Shown here one piece after another: positions 10,729 through 23,276 of a DNA stretch of 64,000 nt. The notes below the pieces were generated by a model that was not told where the DNA came from, ran no database searches, and saw nothing but the letters and a program-made list of their open reading frames with translations. Origin of the DNA: Pogonophryne albipinna (Eukaryota; Chordata; Actinopteri; Perciformes; Artedidraconidae). The DNA is taken from NCBI GenBank assembly GCA_028583405.1, contig CM053257.1, positions 32,590,636 through 32,654,635 on the forward strand. The letters are read 5' to 3'. Made by a program: the position numbers and the translations under genes. Every line of letters begins with the position of its first letter. The stretch's first letter is position 1.

Positions 10729-13263
10729 AGTCAGGCGATGGTTAGCTTAGCTTAGCATTAAGCCATTGGGGGGAAACACCCAGTCTGACTTTGTTCAATG
10801 TAAAAGAAAAACCAATCCTTCCAACAGCGCCAAAGTTCACTGAGCAACATGTTTCGTCTTGTTTACCTAATCCGTACACAAAGAAAAATTCACATTAAAT
10901 CTCCAGGAAGCTGCACGCAGGAGAAGAATAGCAAGATATACATTTGATACTTTCAATTTAGTTGATGATACATGTTTTACGCATTGGACTTTTTCTTGTA
11001 ATGGAGTATATTTCACATTTAATACTTAATCAAGGATCTGAGTACTTCGTTTACCAGTGAAACAATAAAAGTAGCTTTTATAAATAGCTCTTTTAACAAC
11101 TCTCTACTGGGCTCCCTGACAACAACAAGCCTTTCGATGCTGAACAAAGCTGAAACATGTAATTATTTAGTGGACAATTAGAGTGGTGTGTGATTTCTTT
11201 ATTGTCGGTGTTGCCCCTGCACACACCAGTTTTCCACCTTAATTTAAAATGGAGTCTTTGAGAAAACAGTCCTTAGCTTCTGAAATATCTGCAGCCAAAA
11301 GAAAATGTCCCCCTGTCCCTGTTCCCTGGCCAGTGTAGCATCGTTTACAGTGAAGTGCATCTGGCTGGTTGCAGTCTGTGAATCGTGATTTGGCCGTCAT
11401 CCATTGAGCAATTTATCTTAAGAGACACCACCAGGAGGAAGCTGTCCGCTGCTCACAAGGTCAAACTGTACAGTGTTTTTATATGATCGCTTCAAAATCA
11501 TGAGGAATCAACCCATTCTGAATATCCCACATAATCATCAGCTTTATTGAAGAGACTCAAGGTCCATTTAAAAAAAAAATACATAATTATTTTCACTTGT
11601 CAAGTAAAAACAGAGAAAATGACACTCAATAGAAAGCGAAGGGGAAAAGTTGGGTATAGAAAAAAACTAGAGCAAGCAGTTTACCATGATGCTACCATGA
11701 TCTAATTTTTTCAAACTTTCAGGAACCACATTAAGAAAGCGGTGTTGAAATTAAAGAATTTGACAAAAATATGACTCTGCTTTAAAGACGGTCATGATAT
11801 TGATTCATATTTTCTTTCTTTTTAGGCTTGTTTTTAAGAATTTCCACGCAATGATGGTTAAATATTGTGCCTTTTGGGAATTCGTGAAAGGGATATTTGT
11901 TATCAGGAGTGGTTGGAAAGGGATAACGGTTTCTAAAACTTCACATTTCAACTTAAATCACAAGTATTAAATAACTAGTGTTAGCACTTATATGCTGCCC
12001 AAGTGATACGGTGGTTCACTATTAATGTAAACTTGGATATGTAGGCTTCATGTAAGCTTCTCTCTCCACCTCTAAATCAGTTTGCGCCAAACCAAATGGT
12101 CGTATCGCCTCTGCTGCGTGCCTTAAGCTCAAATTATTTGAACTTTGACTTCCTTTCGACAAATAGCAAATCGCTTATGAAGCTTTTATAATCATTGCAA
12201 ATATTTCGCTTCGTCTCTTGACAGCATGAAACACGTGAATACTAGCTATGAAAGAACAATTTAAACACATTTCTGAAGACCTTTCTCCATTTCTTTCTCG
12301 TACACGGGTTAAATTGCCACGGGGAATTGATACGTTTTAAGTTTGCAACCTCTACTTCTTCTGATCTGTTTACTGGTGCATTACAGCCATGCATCCTTCA
12401 CTGTGCCCCAGACAAGTTAAAGAGGCCCTGTCATGCTTTTTTGCATTTTCCTGTAGTGTGTTTTTTTGTGTGCCTGTTAACGCCTCCATTGGACTCCTTC
12501 GTTTACTTCGGTAACACAGGGGTTGCGTTCGGATAGTTTAAAAATCAGCTCGTAAGTTCTAACCCTATCTCCTATTCCTTGACCTCTGAGTGAAACGTCA
12601 CGGGGTTAAGGGATAGTGGATAGGAGAATTCAAAAGGATTTAGGAGAAGAGACTGCGGTGCTTTAGAGAATCCGACTGCACTTTCACAATCCGACGTGTT
12701 TATGATGCGCCAGCGGACGTCATTTTGTGCGTCTGCTGCTGTGGGGAAACTATGGAAACTACAGTTTTCTATACAGTGGACTACAACATGGATGTTTAAT
12801 AAGAACGAGGGACTACTGTAAACTCATCTAGAGACTCTGCACCGTGCTCTGATGCTGTTGCTTTATGCTTTATGAACGTGGACAACAGAGAAACATATTC
12901 TTCATGACCAAAGTTGGAATTGAAATAAAAAAGGAAAGTGAAACTTATGCTCGTCACCCTCTCCCTCCGGTCCACATTAATACAAATGATCCCAATACGT
13001 ATGATTGTATGAACTATGAAAATATCTTAAAATCAATACAAATGTATTTATTATAAACGTTAGTCTTTAACATCTATCACTGTGTACATCACCATTCAAA
13101 CATCTTTTAAAAGTTGAACAAACCCCACACAGCTCAGTGAAATGTTGACTTTATTTGATCATTTCAGTAAAAACTAACATTCATATTTCTCTTTTTGATT
13201 ATAATACTGATGAACGTTCAAAACAAAACACTTTGGCAACTTAACACATACGTTTTAAAAAGC

Positions 13264-14423
13264 TTAAAGGGGGGGTAGGTAAGTTTGAGAAACCGGCTCG
13301 AGATACACTTTTTGTTATATTCCATGGAATGCTCTTAACATCCCGATAGCAATGCATATCTTAAGTGCTTTGACAAAAAATCCATAAAAAAATGTCATCT
13401 GTGGAAGCCGTAATACTGTAAAAAGTACGACCAATCCGTTTAGCCGGCCCGGCTAAACGGATTGGATTGCCGTCCTGTCTGTCAGCCTTCCATCTCGTGC
13501 ACGCACAAATGTATCTCGTGCCCTCATTGGGCGTGCCGTCATTGGGCGTGCATTGCAGCAGTACTTCAATGACTCGCCAGCAACAGGCGGCCACTTTCAC
13601 CATGGCAGTTAGGTTCAACATCGTCTACTGGTGGCAAAAGAAATAATGTAACGGAGCAAATTAGGAACAAAAACAAAGTGGAAACTAGGAGAATTCAAAC
13701 CAGAGTCAATATCGGAGTTGCTTTTCAACGATGGCGACAACTGATGCAACACACCTATGGGGGTTATTCCCTATCTTTATTCAAGAGCGTGGTATTTAAA
13801 TTTGAGAGCATACTTTATGTATTTATTTCCCTCAAACCCTGTCCTTGCACTCAAATAGTGCCTGCTTGCACTTAGATTTGCTCTGCTTCTGCTCAAACTG
13901 TACGCTTGCACTCAGATATATTGCTGCTTACGGATTTGTTCTGCTCTCAGATTTATTCTCTGCGCGCTCGAAACTTTTGTGCAACAATCCTGTCAAAATC
14001 CCTCAACCAATAGGAGGCCAGGTGTCCTTACGGGTGCGTTCGTTTTACTTATTACAGCGTCCCGTAAGGGCGGTTACTCTTTGGTTTGTCTTTGGTGCGA
14101 TGACAGGGTTTGAGTGAAGGAAATCAATAAAGTATGCTCTCAAATGTAAATACCACGCTCTTGAATAAAGATAGGGAATAACCCCCATACACACCGATTT
14201 GAAATCTGACGCCGTGGTCGCTCTTTTTCTCTTGGACAGGTTTTGTATGGTTTACAATTCCCCTGAACTATATAGCCAACCTAAGTCATGTGCGCGTTCA
14301 TGTGTGTTGGAGGAGGTGCTCTGTAAGGAAGTCTGAAGGAAGGGGCGGATTCTTTTCGGCTGTGTACTTTCAAATTTTAGTGCACTCGAGCCGGTTTCTC
14401 AAACTTACCTACCCCCCCTTTAA
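13264..14423. mobile_element. TTAA-flanked element, copy 1 (middle of the nest)
   Basis: The inverted ends AGGGGGGGTAGGTAAGTTTG (13268) and its complement (ending 14419) are flanked by TTAA on both sides, as in piggyBac-like and Kolobok-like elements. It shares ends and internal segments with copy 2 (30799-31176). It is interrupted at 13756-14189 by a third element. Confidence 0.8.
13750..14195. mobile_element. Innermost element of the nest, 62-bp inverted repeats
   Basis: The left end 13756-13817 and right end 14128-14189 are inverted copies differing at about one base, starting TATGGGGGTTATTCCCTATC. The flanks carry an exact CACACC duplication (13750-13755 and 14190-14195). The near-identical arms suggest it is the youngest of the three. 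Confidence 0.85.
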
Positions 14424-15604
14424 TAAGCACCGTAACTGTCATGATATCATTTCTCGGTCATAATCGTTTGTTTCCGTGAACGGCCGACTGTTGTGTGACG
14501 GCAAATGCAGCGGCTGCATTGGATTGTGGGACAGCATTTTCTCCTCTCCTTTCGGTTAGGGAGGTCCAGTGGTTCCTAAGCTAAAGGAGGTTATAAAGGA
14601 AGTTTGAAACCTCCTTTCCTTTCATTTAGAGAATTCGAACGGCACTTATCATGCCACTGAGGGACTTCCGGGTCATTTCACTCCGTTAGGAAGGTTCCTA
14701 CGCTAAATGGACTATTCGACTGCAACCAGGGACATCACTGTAACACTCGCGCTTCTATTGGCTAAGAGGTTGACCAATCACAACCGAGCCTACCAGCTAA
14801 CCATAATAACCACGTGGAAACATACATCTTTTCTTTTTGAAACTTTTCTAAAGTTTGCCTAGAATTCCCTTGACACTGGCCTATCAACCTCTATCAGAGC
14901 TGACATGAAGTAGAAATCTGCCGGCTCTGACTCCATCACTTCGGCAGCTGATGTCACAGATTTCACTGCTGTCGTGGTTTAAAGGGTTTCACCCGAGTGG
15001 ACAAATGGCCTGCTACAGTATTTTGGCCGCAGTCAGACTCTAACAGACCCGCTGCGAGAGAACACAGATCCTGTATCAGAGCTGAAACACGAGCTCATGT
15101 ATCACTTAGTCTCCCATTAACATGCCTGCCTGCTGTCAGTAAAGCTGCTGGGCTCACAGTCCACAGAGAAAAATGTAAATGTTGTCGAGATCTGGTCTCT
15201 CCGTGTGTGTGCGTTTGACACTCCTTTACATCATACACGTCAGTTGTCATGGGAACAGCACAGGCGTCCTTGCTCCGAGTAATAATAGTGTTTTTGTCTT
15301 CATTCTGAATCCTACAGGCAGCCGCACGCCATGATTCCCCTCAGACTATTCTCCTTTCAAGGTGACAGTTTGATAACAGTGCTTCATACCAGAACACAGG
15401 GTGATCTGGATCTTCTAATGCTTATTTATGCTCAGCAGAAAGAACATATGAACATAGAGATTTTAATTCCTCTGTCTGTTCTCTGGGCTTTGATGAGCAG
15501 TGATCTGTTACTTTCAAAATCTGTCAAATTATTCGGCTAAAAAGTTTGTTTTTCTTATTTAAATATATCTAGTCCGAGTATATTGGACTTTTTCTATAAA
15601 CAAT

Positions 15605-15730
15605 TTTCATCAGAATCAGGTTTATTGCCAATGTTACTCAAGTAAAAGGACAAAAGTATTAGCATCAAAATATACTTAAAGTAGCGACAGTAAAAGTAGT
15701 CATTGTGCAGATTGGTCCATTTCAGAATAA
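15605..15730 (+). repeat. LINE tail plus AAGTA-rich repeat fragment
   Basis: ATCAGAATCAGGTTTATTGCC is a typical fish LINE 3'-end motif. The following run of AAAAGTATTAGCATCAAAAT and related AAGTA words belongs to a common teleost repeat also seen near 40930-41060 and 49790-49940. Fragmentary. Confidence 0.45.
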
Positions 15731-15733
15731 TAT

Positions 15734-16922
15734 ATATCCTCCTGGGACCCGAGGAAAATAGTGTCTTCCAATTTCCTTTTTTTTGTGATTTCCTACCTAT
15801 TTAGGGTTAAAAAAACATCTTGCAATTTAGACTTTTTTTATTTTAAAATGTTACAGTATGTCCACTGTAGAGGACGTTGGGACCATATTAGTTTGAAAAG
15901 ACAGCCAAAATTAACAGATGGACTATGTAACGTATTATGGTTATAGAGTGATATTAATACAATAATACATTCACCTTTATTTAAAACATGAATAAGTAAT
16001 TGATCTGAACATTGCTGTTTATTTGGTCAATACAAAACTAGCTTGTTTTTTGGTGAATCTTTCCAGATCTTCAAAGACTTTGTAGTCAATGTAGTGGGAA
16101 AGTACCTCATTGACTCCAGTCAGCACGGGCTGTAGGGTCATCTTGATTAGTCTTATGGATGTTGTCTCCATTTGACCTGCTCATAGAAACAAACTTGACA
16201 TTCCTGAAGCAATTCTCATTTTTCATGGCTCCACTTAAAATAAAAAACACAATAAGACATACGTGCTACTCTTGGCCCACAGAGGGCCATGTCTTTCCAG
16301 CTCGTCCCTATCTGTCTCTCTGTCTGTATCTGTGCGCTCATGGAGCATCCTGCATCTTTTCCCCTTCTTCTTGACCCTCTTCTATCCCAGGTGTGAAATC
16401 CTCATCTCTCTCATCATCTGAGAGCTCAAAATCTGAATCTCCCTGAACTTTCTGGTACAGAAAATGTCTGCTTCAGTTCCGTCTCCTGCAACAATATTGA
16501 GTCATAAAGTACATGAAGACGGTCCTGACGTCCACTAGAATGGGCATTTATAAAAGGGCTGTTATTTGAAAACTTGAATTATTTAATTGCTTTCAGAACT
16601 AATTATATAGTTCCTCACATGTTAATAAACAAGAATATATATGATTTTCATGGTAAAAATGACAATTATTCAACAATATTTGACTTCTCCTCCTGCTTCT
16701 ATACAATTTTGTTTTTCGTATGTCAGCCATTTTGGATGAAAAGAAAGAGGAACTTCCCAGCATGCAATTTTAACCAATGACATATCACTGGAAAGACCAG
16801 GATGTCCTCTGTACAGCACATCACGGATTGATAGAGTAGCTCAAAAGAGTAAAAGGAGATGCATGTTAACAAAATGTCCACTACAGTGGACATTTTCAAT
16901 GGGCTGGGTCCCAGGAGGATAT
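15734..16922 (-). mobile_element. DNA transposon relic with degenerate coding sequence
   Basis: 17-bp perfect inverted ends, ATATCCTCCTGGGACCC, lie at 15734 and end at 16922. Near the right end a 12-bp stem (16871-16882 with 16885-16896) surrounds GTCCACT; a related GTCCACTGTAGAGGAC lies near the left end. On the minus strand around 16470-16360 one frame reads an acidic GDSDFELSDDERDEDF, which resembles the acidic N-terminus of piggyBac-type transposases. Stops break the rest of the frame. The assignment to piggyBac is tentative. Confidence 0.55.
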
Positions 16923-17239
16923 GATATGTTTTATAATGATTGATCATGAAAGTGTTCTCAAAGCTGGTAAAGGTGCAGCTAGTCTGAATGACTTTGTAGA
17001 CTGCAGGGTAGCTTGTGGATTTACTCCAGGTGGAACTAAAGTCTGATTTAACACTTGATTATATTTCACATCATTCATCCACATCTGTAAAGTAACTAAA
17101 GGGATTAAATACATGTAGTTGACTAAAGTACACTATTTACCTCAGAACTGAAGTGAAAATAGTACTTAAGTACAATTTTGAGTTAGTTACTTTATACCAC
17201 TGAGTATTATAACATTAAAGAAAAAATAAAGAGATATCA

Positions 17240-18265
17240 GTCCGATATAGGGCTAGGCGATATGAAGAAAATCCAATATCAATATATATAAAAATCCAAA
17301 ATATATACATTTTCTGATCAAAAACCTCAATATCGATAACATATTGTAGGGTTGACGATCAAGGCTTTCAAACAAAAATATTAAAACAATTAGATTTCTT
17401 ATAAATAATCATCAGTAATGAGTCAGTAATGAGAAGTGGAGCAAATCAAACAGAAGCTTCATATCTGGAAAGTTCACAAAATGACAGATGTACTGTAATG
17501 CAGCGAATAAAACCAGGACAAATCATTAGGCTTTATTGAGATATTCAATATGTAAGACGATATCAAGTCTCCTATCATGATTTATATTTTTTATTTTACA
17601 ATTTTTTTTTCATTATAGTGTACAATAATCGATGCCATTTCATTTACATTATATCACAGTACACTCACTACACTCCCCCCCCCTCCCTCCCTCCCTCCCT
17701 CCCTCCCTCCCTCCCTCCCTCCCTCCACCCGCACATGCCCACACAGGCAAAACCAAAACATGCTTATCAAGATAACTTAAATAACAGAGCCATGAAAAAA
17801 TAAAATAATAAAACCATCAAAGTAAAACAAACAAATAATTATACAATACAGCGACAATGTAGACAATGACAACACCACAACTAGTATTTCCGGCCGTCAG
17901 GACTAATAGCCACAGAGTGCACCATTCCATCACTGGTCATATCTCAGATATATTTTCCAATTAAGAAAACAATGGCAACCACAGAGCTTGAAAAATATGT
18001 CCACGATTATATTTTTCCAATGTCCTTTTCTCCAGAGGTAAAACATTTGTTATCTGATCAATGAAAAATTTAAAAGTTGGGGGACATTCATTCTTCCAGA
18101 GTAAAAGTATACATTTCTTGGCAAAATATGTTATAGTATTCTGTAATGTTTGGGGTTCAGTTTAATGTTTGGCATGTCATTTAACAGGAAAAAACATGGA
18201 TTTAGGCTATCATGATTTTGATATAATTACTGTATATCGATATAATTCCCAGCCCTAGTCAGATA
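17240..18265. mobile_element. hAT-type element containing a (CCCT)n run
   Basis: It begins TAGGGCTAGGCGATATG (17248) and ends CCCAGCCCTA (18257). It is flanked by GTCCGATA and GTCAGATA, an 8-bp duplication with one change. The CCCT run at about 17678-17727 and AT-rich filler lie within it. Confidence 0.7.
17675..17728. repeat. (CCCT)n microsatellite
   Basis: A C run followed by about 11 units of CCCT/CCTC, inside the hAT-type element at 17248-18257. Confidence 0.95.
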
Positions 18266-18591
18266 TATCATAAAATTATGAATATTGGACTTAAATAGTT
18301 TTTATTCGTGTTGGAATGAAACCCTGCAGACATGTGGGCCTCAGAGGTTAATGGATGAGAACTTTTGCTGCGTCTTGCGGCCGACTGACGGAGTGAGTGA
18401 GTGAGTATGTGTGTGTGTGTGTGGGTGTGGGGGTGGGTGTGTGTGGGCATCCTACATGACTGTCTACTGTAGTGGTGCTGTTGGTGTAATGATAGTCGGA
18501 GGCAGCAGCTCTGGTGATTCATCCCAACGTGTCATTAGTTTGTCTCTGGGTTGAACAGCTAATAATAGACTTCTGCAAGAAGAGAGATCCC

Positions 18592-18760
<169 letters not shown>

Positions 18761-18762
18761 AA

Positions 18763-18840
18763 TAGGGGGTGGGTGAAGCACTTGGTGTGCTAGAACTAGT
18801 CTGGGGGTGTGGACAAAGCTTGTGTGTGTATGTTTTTCTG
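18763..18840 (+). repeat. Microsatellite-flanked core, copy 1
   Basis: About 75 bp containing GTGAAGCACTTGGTGTGCTA and GACAAAGCTTGTGTGTG, with TG runs on both sides. A near-identical core with TG runs on both sides lies at 34851-34928. Confidence 0.8.
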
Positions 18841-18988
18841 TTTGTGTGTTTTTGTGTGTTTGTATATGTGTGTGTATGTGTGTTTAAAATTATGGCAGTT
18901 AGGTTTTTAATCCATTTTCCTCCAGGCAGCTGGGAGTCACATCTGAACAACAGAAGATGCAGTCGACTCACCCCGAACACTACATAAT

Positions 18989-19118
<130 letters not shown>

Positions 19119-19312
19119 TATATGTGTGTGTGTTTGCTCCCATGTATGATTTGAATTATGCTGCTGTGTAAATAAAACAAGCAGACGTATTTAGATGAAT
19201 CTGGTCTTCAGGCAGAAATAGTGAAGAAGCCACCATCACTGCTGAGGCCCTTCATTTGTAAACGGATGTAGCTGGAATAATTGTTTCAGTTTACCAACCA
19301 TTGACAGGTAGA

Positions 19313-19585
19313 CCACAAAGCAGTGGCGGACTGGCCATCTGGACGTTCGGGACGAAACCCGATGGGCCGGTACTGAAGTGGGCCGGTCGGATAGCCACCA
19401 GCACCCCCCCCCCCCCGTTGACAATTTACTAGCGGTATTTACTAGCGGTATTTACTAGCGGTACCGTGGTGGGCCGGTCGGATAACTCACTAGCACCCCC
19501 CGTTGACAATTTACTAGCGGTACCGAAGTGAGCCGGTCGAGTCTCCTGGTCTGATTTTTGGTCCCAGTCAACCCCTGCCACAAAG
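19313..19585. mobile_element. hAT-type MITE with exact 8-bp duplication
   Basis: It starts CAGTGGCGGACTGGCC (19321) and ends with a diverged complement, CCCAGTCAACCCCTG (ending 19577). It is flanked by CCACAAAG at 19313-19320 and 19578-19585. A 13-C run (19404-19416) and a short TTTACTAGCGGTA tandem repeat are internal. Confidence 0.85.
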
Positions 19586-19918
19586 TGACCTTCAGACGCT
19601 GGTATCAAACTAGTCTTACTTTACAATTAATGGTGGTGGTATGGCGCCAGCAAACTTGGAACGAAAAGCGGTGAAGAACGACTAAAATGTTACAAAAAGG
19701 TTTATGAAAAGGGAAATTCCACATGTTTCACCTCCAGCAGTCTATGTTTTTCATGAGGAACAGTGAACGTAAACAGGGCACCTCTTTAAGTTGATTTTAG
19801 TTAGATAAGAGCATTGAAGGTAACATTAAATATAAAGTGAATCTGATGCACGATTTTGTTTGCCCAGAATAAAAAAAAAAGGTGCAGTAGTCTGAAGTCA
19901 CGGTTTACACTGATACAT

Positions 19919-20554
19919 TAGGCGCATTCACACCGCAGTACTTTTCCCACAAAGGTTCATCAGAACTTAGTTCATGAGAACTCTTTAGTTCTCATGAACT
20001 AAGTACAGATCGCGTTCACACCGGAATAAGTCCCTGGGGGAGGATTAGGCAAATGAAGCCGCTGACGTCACTTCTTCTTCTTCTGCTTTGGGTTTACTGG
20101 CAGGCCGCAAACCACTTCACGGCGTATACTGCCGCCCAAAGTCCCCGGCCGGAAGTCCCCGGAGTTGGGGACTGGCTTCTACTGAAGCCTTCCGAGTAAA
20201 TCGCCAGAACGCCGACACCTCCTCATCTCCACCGCTCCCATGTTTTCTTTTGTGTTGCCATAAGTTAGTCTCTCTGCGTTTGTGCACTGGGCTAATGCTA
20301 ATGCGAGGATAATAAAATGGCGGCTTCACAAAACTTTTTGGGAGTTTTACGGGGCGTGGTTTGCAATCCGCCCAGCCAATCAGAAATAGGAACCTTTTTC
20401 TCCCACGAAAGTCCCTGCTCTCTAGCAGGGACGGAAAAGGGGGTGAAAAGGTTCTCATGAACTAATTTTAGTTCCGGCTCTTTTTGGTGTGAACGCAACA
20501 TTTCGGAACTATCGGAACTAAAGTGGGAAAAGTACTGCGGTGTGAATGCGCCTA
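19919..20554. mobile_element. TA-flanked MITE with internal hairpin
   Basis: The inverted ends GGCGCATTCACACCGCAGTA (19921) and its complement (ending 20552) are flanked by TA on each side. The match continues through CTTTTCCCAC. Near the left end a 15-bp stem around TAGTTCATGAGAACT forms a hairpin, with a related inverted segment near the right end. Open frames here are accidental. Confidence 0.85.
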
Positions 20555-20579
20555 TTGGTGATGACTTGAAGAGGAGTAA

Positions 20580-20865
20580 GAGGGGGAATTAATTGACCCT
20601 CGACACACAAACACACACTCACAGTCACAACACACAACACACACACACACACACACACACACTGAGAGCTGATGGATAGTAATTGAGGGGAGAGCCTTTC
20701 TAGACCTCATTAAACAGAAATGTCTCCCGCAGCTGTAAAGAACTAGGGGGTAGATCCTGCTTCCTCCTCCAACACACACGGACACACACAGACACACGGA
20801 CACACACAGACACACAGACACACGGAAACACACACACGGACACACACACACACACACACAGAGTA
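20580..20865. repeat. Compound AC-rich microsatellites
   Basis: An AC run at about 20627-20662 and a mixed ACAC(G)GAC run at about 20772-20861, about 110 bp apart. Confidence 0.85.
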
Positions 20866-21563
20866 GGTGGTGTGAAGGGGGAGCTGCTGGTGACAGATGT
20901 ATTAAAGGGATAAACCGCGGACTGTAAACTGCGACATATTTTCTCTTGTACCCTTTTTTTATTTGCATTTATTTACGGGAGACTAGAGATAACAGTCAAT
21001 CATTAGTGCGTGTTCGTCTCGTTAATCCGAGTGATTTATTGATGGTTTTTGCAAATAAAAAACCACATTCTGCCTCCAGATTTAATCACTGTGAATTAAA
21101 GTGGAAGAAGACGACAGAGCTGGAGTTACATCTAAGTGTAACTACTTCTACCTTCACACACTTTTCATGTTGACTTTAGAGCTGAAAAGGTTTTTCGCCC
21201 GGCAACTAAATTGATAATCGATTATTAACTGTTTAATTTACTGTTTGACTTTAGGTTAATAAATTAGACGTGCTGCTGCTTTTCCATCCTGTGTCAGTAA
21301 ACTTGAATATCTTGCTCTTTTAGGTAGAGCAATGGCGAGACAAAACAAGGGATTTTCAGACTAAGTTTTTATTGTCATATGCACAAAGCTACAGTGTAGA
21401 AATGGCAATGAAATTCTTCTGACCTATTACTAATAATACTAATACTTCTTCTCAATGTTACGGTCATCATTTTGTTTGCATTTGCTGCATTAAATACAAG
21501 AATAAGGTCTCTTTACAATACACAAGCTCCCACAGTTACTAGCCTGTTGCACCATGTTGTATA

Positions 21564-22075
21564 CAGGGTGTCCGCGGGGTCTTAAAAAGTATTAAAAGTT
21601 GATAAATAAATGTAGCGAAAATTAAGGCTATTAAAAAGTATTAAACGGCATTTTCCAAGGTGTTACATTTTGTAGCTTGTTTTCAATAAGTATATAAATT
21701 GTCCAAAGAGGTTGTGTTCTACAGTGTGCCTGAATGTAATCATTGCGTAGGTGTGTAGTGTGATTCTGTGTAGTTTATTGATGGCATCCCGTTGGATTTG
21801 ACGTCATCTGAACAGGACATCGCACGCTCACTGCTTGATAGCGCACGAAGGTCCGTTTACGCCGGTTGTTAAACAACATCGTTATGGGGAAATGCAAGTT
21901 TGCCAAATGGTTGGAAGATAAGGAGGAAGGACAATCTGTATATAGTCAATGTGAGGTAAAGTGTGTCGCCAATGTAACCGGTTAAAACTCCAAGTGGCGA
22001 TGAGGTCTTCAAATGTATGGAAAGGGTCTTAGAAAAGGTCTTACATTTGACTTCAGGATTCCTGCATATACCCTC
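21564..22075 (+). mobile_element. hAT-type element with transposase N-terminal relic, copy A
   Basis: It begins CAGGGTGTCCGCGGGGTCTT and ends near ATACCCT. At 21884 an ATG opens a short frame, MGKCKFAKWLEDKEEG, resembling the start of fish hAT transposases; no longer frame survives. Copy B (42001-42529) is close to identical over about 500 bp. Confidence 0.75.
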
Positions 22076-22672
22076 TATTAAGATGATCAACATGAAGTGA
22101 TGGTTAATGGATTGTTTGTCGCGTACTCTACTTAACGGTTGATTGCCTACTTTGTTTTTTTAAAAAGCAATCCTCTCCAGGGTTTTATCAGCGAGGACTT
22201 CCCCTCCGGCCGTCCTGCAGGAGTGGGCTTCAGCACAAAGAGGAAACACTGCCAGGACAGGAGTGTGTAGCGCCGCTAATGTGCTCCTGCCCACACACTC
22301 TTATCACTCCTACACTCAGGAGGCTGTTTTCACACAGCGCTGCGTCTCTGAAAAACAGTGACCATTTCATCTGGAGAGCAATTTGTACTGGATAAAAGCA
22401 GTTTAACTAATGAGCGATAAATACATTTAGAGCAGCAAAAAAAGCATTTAATCTGATGACAAAACATCCTGTACAATGCTGATGATGAGAAACGATTAAA
22501 TATATAATAATTAATACAAAAAAGGGACTAAAAAAGGATAACAGATTTTCATCCATAAACCCCAAATGATAGAATATGAGGAATTGCTGTAGATTAAACT
22601 ACCTATAAAGGAGTTAAGATTGGCAGAACAATGCAACATTAACAATAATGCAGTATTATTATTCCAGAAACA

Positions 22673-23276
22673 TTAAAGGTCCCATGTGATGGCCATTTCT
22701 ACTGATCATATTTCCATGGTTGAGGTCTACTAGAATAGATTTACATTGTGCAATTTTCCAAACTCACATTGGTTTCTCATTCAGCATCTCTGTATAGTAT
22801 GTGTATTCACTCTCTGTCCTAAACGGCTTGTTGCAGCTCCTGCCCCCCCCTCCCTGTGAGCCCAGTGTGCTCTGATTGGTCGGGAAGCTGAGAGGCTCGT
22901 CGCTGCTGCAACGGAGCAGAGAGGCGAAACAGGAGAACAAGCGAAACTCATCCTGAGCACACAAACACTCACAGCCGAAGTAAAAACAATAAGTGTGGCT
23001 TGATATTGAGTAAGAAAAAGGTTTCTAACGCTGTGAGAATGGGTCTGCGGAGAGCATTTCTCCGCCATCCCAACCCGTCTATTACCAGCGTTCAGGGAGC
23101 TCTATGCAAGTCAATGGGACTCCCTGTTAGTTAGCCAAGGGATCCTGTTGTGTGAGGAGCTCCGCGGATTGGTCCATTTGGCCCAATCCGCTCATTTGTT
23201 GTTGATTTGGGTTTTCACACGTCACAGAACCCAGGAAGCAAACAATGGAAAAAGAGAAATGACATGGGCCCTTTAA
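22673..23276. mobile_element. TTAA-flanked MITE
   Basis: It starts AGGTCCCATGTGATGGCCAT (22677) and ends with inverted AATGACATGGGCCCT (23272), with TTAA on both flanks (22673-22676 and 23273-23276). It is 596 bp with no coding capacity. Confidence 0.8.

Larger units (their letters stand above)
12521..14727. mobile_element. Outer element of a three-level transposon nest
   Basis: The ends GGTTGCGTTCGGATAGT (12521) and ACTATTCGACTGCAACC (ending 14727) are inverted repeats, and partial similarity continues inward (GAGTGAAA plus CACGGG/CCCGG motifs on each side). The interior is interrupted by the TTAA-flanked element at 13268-14419. No transposase frame is seen. The target-site duplication is unclear. 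Confidence 0.55.

Noticed and set aside
20088..20501. Open frames of 67-113 codons
   Set aside because: They lie entirely inside the TA-flanked MITE at 19921-20552 and show no protein family features.
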